64,000 nucleotides of DNA. Source: Ephemerocybe angulata (lineage: Eukaryota; Basidiomycota; Agaricomycetes; Agaricales; Psathyrellaceae). This document shows positions 23,399 to 31,963 of the stretch, piece after piece. The stretch covers positions 372,001-436,000 of the forward strand of contig JAACJK010000006.1 in NCBI GenBank assembly GCA_013368325.1, in the 5' to 3' direction. Under the pieces are notes generated by a model. That model did not search any database and was not told the origin of the DNA. It saw nothing but the letters and a program-made list of their open reading frames with translations. Positions within the stretch are counted from its first letter, which is position 1. Each line of letters opens with the position of its first letter. The position numbers were made by a program, and so were the translations under genes.

Positions 23399-23491
23399 CG
23401 GCCCAGTGATCATCTTCAGATGCTCAAGCCCTTCTCCGCTCCGCACCAGCCCTTTAAACATCACATCCTTTAACAGAAAATCTATCAGAGA
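23399..23491 (-). pseudogene. Fragment of the 3' end of the DUF6699 gene
   Basis: This piece matches 28744-28836, the last about 30 codons of the minus-strand DUF6699 gene, with very few differences, then breaks off at aaaatctat. It shows that the C cassette here was copied together with the neighbouring end of that gene, so the C' neighbourhood retains the original junction. Confidence 0.85.
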
Positions 23492-23531
23492 TGGCCTTCA
23501 TCAAACAGTCTCCGCCTTCAAAGTAGACATA

Positions 23532-23561
23532 CGCATATATTTCCGGACCCTAGAAAGAGCG
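23532..23561. repeat. 30-bp exact direct repeat, right copy
   Basis: Identical to 21445-21474. It lies beyond the copied DUF6699 fragment. Confidence 0.9.
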
Positions 23562-25276
23562 GGTTCGGAATTGAGTAGTCTGAATGTTGCGATGGTTGCT
23601 AACGAGCGATTCTCGCTGTACGGTACCGGGAGGACAATGTCCCGTTTTTGAATCGAGATCGAGACGGCCTGTCTACAGGGATCATGGGGTGAGACCACCC
23701 CGTATTTTGGAGTACTTGAATTCCAGCATTTGAGCGCACAGTTAGCTTTTGTGCATTCAATTCGCCGGTATTCTGCAAAACGCGTTTGGGCGCTTAAGGC
23801 GGAATTCACGTCACCGAGCTAAATCAAGACTTTCCTCGAGTACGTCATAGATGTCTACTGTCACCTCCTCGCCCTCCACACTCCCTTTCCTGGTCTTATC
23901 TCGGCGCAGAGTGAGCCGACAGACTCGGACGTGTAGCGCACAAGTTGCCTCTTCTAGGAGTTCCGCCCTCGACTCAACTGGTCTCTAGACAGGGACCAGT
24001 CTGAATAGATACTCAGTCAGAAGAAATTTATGCTGTTAGCGTGCCGTATAATTTAACCCAAGAATATGTAGCAGGTCTCTTAATGTGCCGGAATCACGAG
24101 AGGGTTGTCAGTCTTTCTCGCCGAATGGATTATGGCATTACCAAATAGACATGAATTCCTCGACGTGGGAGCCAGGGAGTGCCACGATGGGTATCCAAGA
24201 CAGATATAGTATGTCAAATTAAACGTAGTAACGCCAAGCACCATATGACGCGACGAAATGGGATTGGTTTGTGTGTACGGAACTTGCGGGAGAGGGCATC
24301 ACACGATCCAGCCAGACCTTTGGCTATTCCGATTCTGTCACTTGGCAGTGTGACTCGCATTTCTCCCCACAGCCTCAGCCCTATCTTAACAGAAATAAGT
24401 GCTCCTGTGTGGCTATATCATGACAGAACACTCGGTGTTGTCGCCTAGGCGCCGGGGCGCCTATTTTCGTGCTCATGCGTTCCGTCCTTTGGAAGCGCGG
24501 GAAAGACAAAACACAAATGATGCGGGGCTCCACTACTAGCTTAAAATGCGGAATATGTCATCAGATGTTCTCGAGAACGATCTGGACGCACATACTCAGG
24601 GCAACGGGGCATGGCCGAATGTCTGCCATATATCCCGCCGGCCCCACGGCCCACGGAGACTCATGTATGGTTGGCTTACTTACCTCCCTGGACTGGTCAT
24701 ATTTTTGCCAGAAAAGCATACATATTGGAGCAGCGCGCATTGTGCGTGCGCCGCTGCACTTGCCGGCAAACTGCAGTGAACCCCCGACGTCAATCAAAAG
24801 CAACGAAATTCAATGCGAACACTTAGCTATCGATCCTCGGTTGCGACACCCTGCGAGTGTGAATGTGAGCGAGATAAACGGAGCGGAATGATAAGGTGTT
24901 CCTCACACCTAATTTGGGTCTCCCGCCGATGCCTGCTGTCCAAAGGCTGCGAGAAGCAGCCAGTCAGTACGTACGGCTGCGGGTGGAAAACAGAAACGAG
25001 ACTAACCAATTCAGGAGTAAGCATAGAGTCGAAGCCTTTGGTGTGGCAGTTGAATCGCCTCTGTTTGCCGTTCCGCAATAGAAATGCGTCCGGCGAAAGG
25101 GTATGGGATCTGTAACGTGAATGTCAGGACGAAAAGAAACGGGGAGAACCTGCGGATGCAAAGTATGGATAGATCGACGCCCGGCGAGCGAGTCGATCCA
25201 GGAAAGTGGAATATGAGATGTAAATTGACGACGTACCATTAATGTCGAGGGCTTGCGGTAAGGTGGCTCGTTGACA

Positions 25277-25388
25277 GTTGACTTGAAGACGACAGAATGC
25301 GTCCCGCAAGTGGCCGTGATTTGGTGTTCGTTGACTTGAAGACGGACGACAGAATGTGTTCCCGCGAGTGGCCATGATTTGGTGTTCG
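25277..25388. repeat. Tandem duplication, unit about 53-59 bp
   Basis: Two adjacent copies (25277-25329 and 25330-25388) begin ttgacttgaagacg and end gatttggtgttcg. The second carries a small insertion (gacg). Confidence 0.85.
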
Positions 25389-25532
25389 GTGGATGCCAGT
25401 CACGGATGGTACTAGGTGCTCGTCACTTTGAAGCCTTTGGAAGCCCCGAATTCCAATCCTGCGATATACGTGAGCCCGGCAGCAGAATGTGGTGGGGAGC
25501 CTGAAAGGACCGAGCTTACTCGACATCTTGAA

Positions 25533-25760
25533 CCGTAGTGAACCGAATTCGTCTAGTATCTCCCCCGCGAGCTTGTGTGATTCCGAAGACGTACGAGAGG
25601 ACTGGGAGGAGGAGGACGATGAGGAGCTTGAATCCGAGTCGTAGGGGTTGAAGTCGTAGTCATCTTCGTCGGAATCGGAATGCAGGCCAAACGTCGAGGC
25701 TCCCCGGCGATATCTAGTCGGACGCACAGGATTGAGTCCATTATCACTATGAGATTCTCT
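25533..25760 (-). pseudogene. Inverted fragment of GLE1 exon 1 and its upstream flank
   Basis: Read on the minus strand this reproduces GLE1 exon 1 from just upstream of its start codon: ASTFGLHSDSDEDDYDF, a Ser run, then KLAGEILDEFGSL, ending at the point where the real exon meets its donor. The start region is altered and the rest of the gene is absent. Two or three amino acids differ from 15104-15297. It is a broken copy. Confidence 0.92.
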
Positions 25761-25795
25761 GAATCGCACGTACCCTCGAACCCGAGACGTAGTCG

Positions 25796-26260
25796 GTGAC
25801 CTGGGATCATTTCGGTCTCGAGAAGATCAAGAAACGTCTGATCGAGTACTTGGCTGTCGTCCGCCTGAAGGAAATGAACATGGAGAAGGAGAAGTTGAAG
25901 GAGGAGAGAGGGAGCAACAGGAAGTATTGGCCATCCAAGCCTCCAAACCCGATGCCAAGACGGGCGGGGATGGGAAGGAACTCGTACTCTACGAGAAGGA
26001 GAAGAGGCAACAGTCCCTCAAGATCCCTGCTTCAGTACCTTCAGCTCCCAGAAGAGGAAAGGGCATTCGCGGTCCTATCCTGCTTTTCGTCGGTCCCCCT
26101 GGTACTGGTAAAACTTCTCTTGGGCAGAGCATAGCCAAATTTCTGGGTCGGCCTTTCCAACGTATCTCTCTTGATGGTGTACGTGACGAGGCTGAGATTA
26201 GGGGTCATAGACGAACTTATGTCGCCAGTGGTCCTGGGCTCATTGTCCAAGCAGGGCAGC
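25796..26260 (+). pseudogene. Fragment of mitochondrial LON protease (ATPase domain)
   Basis: One frame from 25796 reads [18 protein letters not shown], the conserved segment before the LON AAA+ module. A shift to another frame near 25925 gives [20 protein letters not shown] with the Walker A motif, then [20 protein letters not shown] and [10 protein letters not shown]. The fragment then ends, lacking Walker B, the rest of the ATPase and the Ser-Lys protease domain. No full LON gene is in the window, so the source lies elsewhere. In the intact family this is an ATP-dependent protease of the mitochondrial matrix. Confidence 0.9.
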
Positions 26261-26287
26261 CCGAATCGCATCGTGAACGTCTTAGCG

Positions 26288-26460
26288 AAATGAGCGCCGG
26301 ACCGGTGATAGTGCAAGCCACTATTTGGCCTCTAAGCATCTGCCAAACAAAGGCGAGCGACAGCTCGACTCTCTTCGTCTCCAATCTCCCGTACACCGCA
26401 ACGAGCGTCGACCTCGAGACCCTCTTCTCGGGCGTCGGCTACGCCTCCTTCGCCCTGAAG
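26288..26460 (+). pseudogene. Fragment of NOP4 leader and RRM1
   Basis: The start resembles the NOP4 upstream sequence at about 9265-9345 (ccggaccggtgat, gccaaaca). Exon 1 and intron 1 are then missing, and exon 2 of NOP4 follows ([20 protein letters not shown]) with an internal in-frame deletion of about 63 nt before GVGY. It is a rearranged remnant, fused in frame behind the LON fragment. Confidence 0.88.
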
Positions 26461-27019
26461 CGCCAAGCTCGGAGCCCGCACGGCCAGACGCCTCAAGCCG
26501 GCCCGAGCAAGGGGCTTGTACAGTACTTGGTCCTTGGAGTTGGTGCTCATGGCGGTGTGATTTTGATGAGGGTGGAGTGGAAGGCCTCGGCAACGAGGAG
26601 CGCCTTTGCACTTGGCGCCAAGTTTCTGGTTCTATTCTGTGACGGGGCTCGGCGGATTGCACCCTTCCTCGGTTGGGAGTCGACCGGGAAACCCGCTGGA
26701 CACCTTCGACTCCTGAGTCCTGACTAAGTGTCCGATGCAGTGGCCAACGTCCTGGCATAAGGATTCATGCCAACCAACTTCTTCTTCTTTTACGAGTCTA
26801 CCGGGAGCCTTCAAAGTTCAGACCAATACATACCAAGTTCCGTGTTACTGTATCATGATGGCGTTGAACTGAATTGATCAGGGAAGCCTGTGGACAATGA
26901 TTTTGTAACGACATAACAGTTGACGTGGCACACAACTCATTCTCGGGAAGCCGGTGGACCGCGAAACCCACTGCTTTCGAGCTCGGCTAAAATAGATCAT
27001 GGCAACGAGCCTGCCAGGG

Positions 27020-27068
27020 TATATATACAGGGCACCAAATGCCTTTGTTTCTTCAGCTGGTCTCACCC
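27020..27068 (+). promoter_or_regulatory. Core promoter of precursor B'
   Basis: TATATATA at about 27020 and TTCTTCAGCTGGTCTCACCC at 27049-27068, 29 bp downstream. The start codon follows 138 nt after the motif begins. The leader is nearly identical to that of B. Confidence 0.75.
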
Positions 27069-27186
27069 TCCCAAACCTACTACCACAGGACATCTGCGTT
27101 GACCGCAACCTCCTCACTCTCCACCCAATCCAATCAATCTATCACCCACCTTCTCATTAACCAACCCACCCGTCTCTATAATCAAA

Positions 27187-27624
27187 ATGGTCCACATCTC
27201 TACCGCTACTGTCGTCGTCGCCGCCGCGCTCGCCGCCGCCCCTGCGTTCGCCGCTCCCATCGCCATCGAGCAGGTCGAAGCACGGACGCCTAAGGGCGGA
27301 CTCAAGAAAGCCCTCTCCGCCCTCCACCATACAAGCAACGTTGCCGGCGCCGTCGGAACACTCCAGGGCCGCGCCGTTGAGGAGCTCGACGCCCGTGCAC
27401 CCGCCAAGGGACGCGCCCCTGCACCCAAACGCCCCCCTCCATCCGTTCTCAAGCAGGTTGGAGGCGTCGCCCATGTCGCTCTCAAAAACGCAGATAACAT
27501 CGCTACCATCGTTACAGCTTTTCACCCGCCAGCGCAAGCGCGCGAGGTCTCCGACGATCTCGAGGCTCGTTCCCTCCTGGAGAAATTTTTCAAACGGGAG
27601 TTTGACATCGATGAGCTTGACTAG
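27187..27624 (+). CDS. Secreted precursor B', short paralogue of B
   Basis: One exon, 145 residues. The secretion signal and first spacer nearly match B (EQVEAR). Only two modules remain and both have diverged: TPKGGLKKALSALHHTSNVAG ends at VEELDAR, and a second, proline-rich module (APAKGRAPAPKRPPP) continues into ADNIATIVTAF and ends SDDLEAR. The last 20 residues (FFKREFDIDELD) match B. Promoter and leader are conserved, so it looks expressible. Compared with B the array has contracted, or never expanded, and the central peptides changed faster than signal and tail. Confidence 0.82.
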   Translation: MVHISTATVVVAAALAAAPAFAAPIAIEQVEARTPKGGLKKALSALHHTSNVAGAVGTLQGRAVEELDARAPAKGRAPAPKRPPPSVLKQVGGVAHVALKNADNIATIVTAFHPPAQAREVSDDLEARSLLEKFFKREFDIDELD

Positions 27625-27703
27625 ATATGCGGACCTATGATATTAGGTACACTTTAGTCTTTAAGCTGTATTTATAGTCCATAGGTGCAATGTATCTCTA
27701 TAG

Positions 27704-28452
27704 TGCTGGTGCCGCCGCTAAAGGAAAGCGTGAGCTCAGCATTGAAGATGAACTCGCTTCTCGCGAGTTTGAGGATGAGCTCGAAGTTCGCGCAGGAGGT
27801 GCGGGACGGGGCAGAGCTGCATTGCACGCCTTCGGCGCTCTGAGTGGTGGTGCTGGTTTGGCGACTGCGTAAGTATTACTGTATATAAAAGCTAGAATCC
27901 GGTGTCTAATCTGGAGCTGAAACTCTTCATAGCATTTCCCCTCTTTTCCAAAAGAAGCAGAAGGGAGAGTTTGAAGAAACTGAGCTTTCAATTCGCGCAG
28001 GGGGCGCGGGCAGGCCTGCCTTGAATGCCTTCGGTACCCTGACTGGTGGAGCTGGCCTTGCTACTGCGTACGTCAACTCTCTATTATGAAGAGTCCAAAA
28101 TGAGCTGCTCTGAGAGTTATCTTGACTTTTAGCATTGCCCCTCTCTTCAAAAGCAACCAACAGAAACGGTCGTTCGAAGCACTTGATCTCGAAGAGCGAA
28201 GCCCGGCCGTCAATTTTGCTGCGATGAGGAAGTGGGTCAAGCCAGCTGTGATCGCTGGTGGAGGTGCTCTCGGGATTGGGCCTGTGTAAGATATACAAAC
28301 GATGCTTTCATGGTTTATCCATACTGATGTCACATCTTAGGGCCGGTGCAGCTGCCAAGAGCAGGCGAGAGTTTGATGAAATTGACGCCCGTGATCTTGA
28401 AGACTTCTTGGACTATTATTCGAGGGAATTCGAGGTCGACGAGCTTGACTAG
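27704..28452 (+). pseudogene. 5'-truncated copy C' of precursor C
   Basis: Exons equivalent to exons 2-5 of C are present with intact splice sites: 27704-27868, 27933-28067, 28133-28285 and 28341-28452. They keep phase 2 and end in the same tail (EFEVDELD). Exon 1 with the secretion signal, the promoter and the motif are missing, because the sequence joins straight to the 3' flank of B'. In exon 3 the dibasic KRKR site has become KKQKG, and six bases are lost in the GRGRAA stretch. With no start it should be silent, unless read-through from B' is spliced into it. Confidence 0.85.
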
Positions 28453-28743
28453 ACTCCTAGACTTAGTGTTAATGAGCAAAGTACAGTACAGCTCAAACGG
28501 TCAATGTCATATCAATTCGTATGATGCCCGAGCACACATCAATTGACGAGGACCATCTGAAGCCTGAGGCTGGCTTGAAGCTTGAAAAGTTGCCTTGAAG
28601 GGACACAACTCAAGGGTATATCATCATCACATCTATCCTACACATACATAAGGCAATAAACACAGAAATCATCCAGATGTAGCGAAAATCACAATCCATC
28701 CAACCATATGATCTACCCAATAAATAGAGACTGGAAATGATGT

Positions 28744-29778
28744 TCAAGCCGGCCCAGTGACCATCTTCAGATGCTCAAGCCCTTCTCCGCTCCGCACCAG
28801 CCCCTTAAACATCACATCCTTTAACAGAAAATCTACCTTCTTCACCCCCGCACTCCTAAGCGCCATCTCTGCCTGAGGGCCCGAAGACCTACACCTCCTA
28901 ACATACGCCCGTGAGACCTCCAACTCCTCCTTTGAGCTCAATCCTCCCCAATCGTACTGCGTGATGCCCTTGTGCAGCTCCCGATGAATTGTCGCCAAGA
29001 TATCCCCTACGAGAATGGGCGGTAAGTTCGCGGTGCCCCTCATCGCGTACGCCGGATCCATGGGGTTGAAGACGAGCTCGATAGGGAATTGGGGGAGCTT
29101 GTCGCAGGTGATGGTAAGCTTGTGCAAGTGGGGGTACGTTGCGACCTGGCCGAGCTCATCGGGCGCCAACAACGCCGTCTCTCCACGTGGGCCCACAATC
29201 CGCATGGGCGCGAAGGTCGGGATCGAGAGGTTGAATATAAAGTCATTGCGGAACGCCTCTCCGTTTAGCCATGGGTGGATGTGCATCTGCGACTCCGCCT
29301 CGTGTCTGCCAAGGCTCAGGAATCGGTTGAACCAAGGCGAGTGTGAGTTGGGGCTCCAGTTCGTATTAATGGGCGCTGTCGCGGGAGGAGGCTGCCCGTA
29401 GTAGGCTTGGTTGGGAAAGAATGGGGGGTCTGACTGGCCGAAGGAGTTCGAGCGGAAGTGGCCTGGATTGGGGCCGCCAGGGGAGAGGAGGCCCGTTGGG
29501 TTGACCCCATGCCAGGAGTTCTGTCTGGGTCGGCGGTAGCCCGAGTCCCAGAGTGGATCGGCTCCCCCAGTCATGGTAGGGAACAGGAGACCACCCGGAG
29601 GGAGATGTGAGTAGCCATGGTGCGGAGAGGGGGGAAGGGATGCGGGATTCGAGTAGGGGGATGCGCCTTGAAGATTCACATTTGGGACGAACGGCGAGCC
29701 GTATGGCGATTGTCCATTCTGGTAGTATGCAGTTTGGTAGAAGTTTGCTTCCGGGACGTAAACGTATGGCTGAGACAT
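28744..29778 (-). CDS. DUF6699-family protein
   Basis: Intronless, 344 residues. The first 140 residues are low complexity (Pro, Gly, Ser, Asn, Tyr). The rest resembles the basidiomycete DUF6699 domain: IHPWLNGEAFRNDFIFNLS, a middle segment THLHKLTI-like region (PHLHKLTITCDKLPQFPIEL), and ILVGDILATIHRELHKGIT followed by SRAYVRRCR. The domain's function is unknown; it is widespread in mushroom genomes, often in many copies. No signal peptide or membrane segment is visible. The last 30 codons are copied at 23399-23491. The assignment is by recognition of the domain pattern. Confidence 0.75.
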   Translation of the reverse strand: MSQPYVYVPEANFYQTAYYQNGQSPYGSPFVPNVNLQGASPYSNPASLPPSPHHGYSHLPPGGLLFPTMTGGADPLWDSGYRRPRQNSWHGVNPTGLLSPGGPNPGHFRSNSFGQSDPPFFPNQAYYGQPPPATAPINTNWSPNSHSPWFNRFLSLGRHEAESQMHIHPWLNGEAFRNDFIFNLSIPTFAPMRIVGPRGETALLAPDELGQVATYPHLHKLTITCDKLPQFPIELVFNPMDPAYAMRGTANLPPILVGDILATIHRELHKGITQYDWGGLSSKEELEVSRAYVRRCRSSGPQAEMALRSAGVKKVDFLLKDVMFKGLVRSGEGLEHLKMVTGPA

Positions 29779-30662
29779 GATGAGAGGGTAGAGAAGGATT
29801 GAAGGGCAGGCTTATATATCGGCTCCCCTGAGTACGGGCGCTTATTCGAGGGCCCAGCTGCTGCGGCCTCGGTGGATAGCTGTACGAGGCAGAGGGTTGC
29901 GCATACGTCAGTGTTCCATTTCTGCTTAGAACTGCCTTCCCTACTTTTGTGTGAGCGAGCTCTTGTTTGCTTGGACGATTCAGAATGACAGCGTTTAACC
30001 AATCGATCCTGTGAGGGCGGAAGGCTGTGCGTGACGCGACCTTGGGCGTCTCTAGGGAGCGATCTCTGACCCGCAGCTCGAGAGTGGCTGGTGCTTCCTC
30101 GAGACTTCTTTTGGCTGTGCGAGAAGGAGCTAATCAAGCCCCGATTAGGTGTTGAGGTTCGGAAGAAGCTTGCTAGCGGTGACTCACTTGTTTTTGTGGA
30201 CGTGGCGGAACAAGCGCTGATAACAGACTCAATAGCCCTGGATTACACTGTGTCTGCTTGACGGGGGGAAGAAGAAGAACTGAACACTCAGGGTTCAGCG
30301 CTCGTCTTTATATCCCGCCAAATCGGTCAGGTGCACCCTCAACCCTAGATAGCTCCGGACCGAGTGGTGAGCGGCTTTGAAGCTAGTACGAAGGCAAAAG
30401 GTCAAGATGGTAATAGAACGAGCAACTGGATTTGGTACTGAACCTATATGTTGGCGGAGCAACGGAAGGGTGTTCAAGAATTGAGATCCCAAGAATCAAG
30501 CCCTTTCTCTGTCTGGCAGATACAGTGTGGAGGTAAACAATACAGGTTGGCGCTCATGGCTGGGCGCCGTTGCCATACTGACGTAGATGGGCGCTCGGGA
30601 GTACTAAATTAAAAGCAGAACTATGGCATCACAACCACAATGCCCTGCAACCACAATTATAA
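29779..30662. other. Intergenic between DUF6699 gene and CAX4
   Basis: Holds the upstream region of the DUF6699 gene and the 3' flank of CAX4. An open frame at 29676-30137 (minus) is mostly over the leader and has no recognisable domain. Confidence 0.5.
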
Positions 30663-31623
30663 TTACCCTGTCTTCACCTTGTGCCTTTTATCCCATTCTT
30701 GCTTCCATCGTATCCAATCTCCTTCTCTGCCGCCGTCGGCCCAGACATCCCAGCCATCGCGTAGCTGCACCCACGTCGAGACAGGGTTTGAAATTAACCA
30801 GGCTTTGAATTGTCCGAGGAGGGACTGTGGATACCAAGTTGGAAGGAGTTGGGCGAAGGTGTAGACAAATGCTCCCAGTGACGAGCCGATAACGAGTCCC
30901 CAGAATATTTGGTGGAGATTATGATATCCAAGATAGTATCTGGGATGGATGTGCATGTGAGTATCGATACATGTCGTACATTTTGGGCAGCGCACCTCGA
31001 ATATGCGACAAGTCCAGTCCAGAGTAAGAGGCCTGAGTATACACACAGTCTCCAAATGACGTCGACTGCCTTGCTCCCCGTTGAGGAGAAACGATGGCGG
31101 AAGTACAAGTGCAACATCAGGAAAGTACAGAAGTATGCCATGTATTGACTATGCGACGATGGGAAGCCATATCCACTTCCGATGCTGTCTAGCGTATTGT
31201 CAGTCAACGTAGAAGTGTCTCAGTTCGTGCATATTTCCTACCGATTGGACGTTCCTGTTTTATGAGGTGCTTGATTACGAGGTTCAAAGCTTCACCTGCA
31301 AACTGACCGGCCCACATCGCTAGGATAAGGTATTCACGAGACATCACAGCCAACGCGGCGTATGATGCCTGAGCATAATATAAGTTCCAGAGTCCCGTTG
31401 TGGTGAATGTGGAGGAACGGACCATCAGGAGTATCGGCGTCAAAGTAATGACCGCCAAAAGGAAAGAGAATAATGATGAATCATCGTCTGCATAACGTGA
31501 AAGTTCCTATTAGTTGAAGTCAATCGCTGACCGAACTGCAGTGTCGGGGAGGTTTGGCTCACATAGAACGTGTGTCAGATCTAGAGACGCTCTAGGTCCT
31601 TCAAACTTGGGGTGTAAGACCAT
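30663..31623 (-). CDS. CAX4: Dolichyldiphosphatase (CAX4/DOLPP1 type, PAP2 superfamily)
   Basis: Four exons on the minus strand: 31623-31563, 31487-31242, 31188-30996 and 30939-30663. They join to 258 residues, near the yeast length of 239. Several membrane spans are visible (FSFLLAVITLTPILLM, YLILAMWAGQFAG, LLLWTGLVAYS, FWGLVIGSSLGAFVY). The three phosphatase motifs of the PAP2 family are present: KHLIKQERP, GFPSSHSQ, and SRYYLGYHNLHQ with the catalytic His. In this family the enzyme removes a phosphate from dolichyl diphosphate on the lumenal side of the ER, recycling the lipid carrier for N-glycosylation. The start was chosen because MVLHPKFEG leads into the conserved LDLTHVLYDDDS across intron 1. 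It is divergent from the TFIIIC gene across about 340 bp. Confidence 0.92.
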
Positions 31624-31963
31624 CGCGGAGGGAAGGAAGGAAACCGTGGCCGCGTCTGGCCGCGTCCATGCAGTCGTGGCATCATTCTCGTGAGAAAAGC
31701 AAATATTTTGATGGCCGGTCGACTCAGGGCACCGGGCGCCAAACTGGGTTTTTGCCATACCACCACGACGCGCCGAACTTCACTTGGGCGTAGCTGCAGC
31801 ATTCTGCCATAGGTGCCCGTCGAAGCTCATCACTAAGATAGAGGAGAGAGAGGAGCTTCGGATATGCTCAACTGTGAGTTCTTTGAACAGATGGAGCTGC
31901 CTAAGCTCATTGCAACTTGAATGTCAAGGACCCAACGAGTTCTTTCACCGTGATACACCCAGC
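31624..31963. promoter_or_regulatory. Divergent promoter region between CAX4 and the TFIIIC90-like gene
   Basis: 340 bp separate the two start codons. I see no clear TATA box; both genes are housekeeping in type. Confidence 0.5.

Larger units (their letters stand above)
23102..25532. other. Unassigned stretch after precursor C
   Basis: About 23102-23398 is the 3' flank of C, repeated almost exactly after C' (28453-28750). About 23399-23491 copies the 3' end of the DUF6699 gene. From 23.6 to 25.2 kb I see only short open frames without recognisable features. A tandem pair of about 55 bp lies at 25277-25388. Confidence 0.5.
26535..28836. repeat. Duplicate of the B-C block (18.8-23.5 kb) with internal deletions
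   Basis: Left to right the block matches about 18775-18985, then 19290-20860 (gene B with its flanks), then jumps at about 27692 to the sequence from 22340 (intron 1 of C) and continues to 23491. About 300 bp left of B and about 1.5 kb between B and C are missing. The right end is inside the DUF6699 gene. Confidence 0.9.

Noticed and set aside
28744..29778. Minus-strand gene considered as an effector of the precursor cluster
   Set aside because: It has no secretion signal and belongs to a widespread intracellular DUF6699-type family; only its end is shared by duplication.
29676..30137. 153-codon minus-strand frame upstream of the DUF6699 gene
   Set aside because: It overlaps the start of the real gene in another frame and has no recognisable features.
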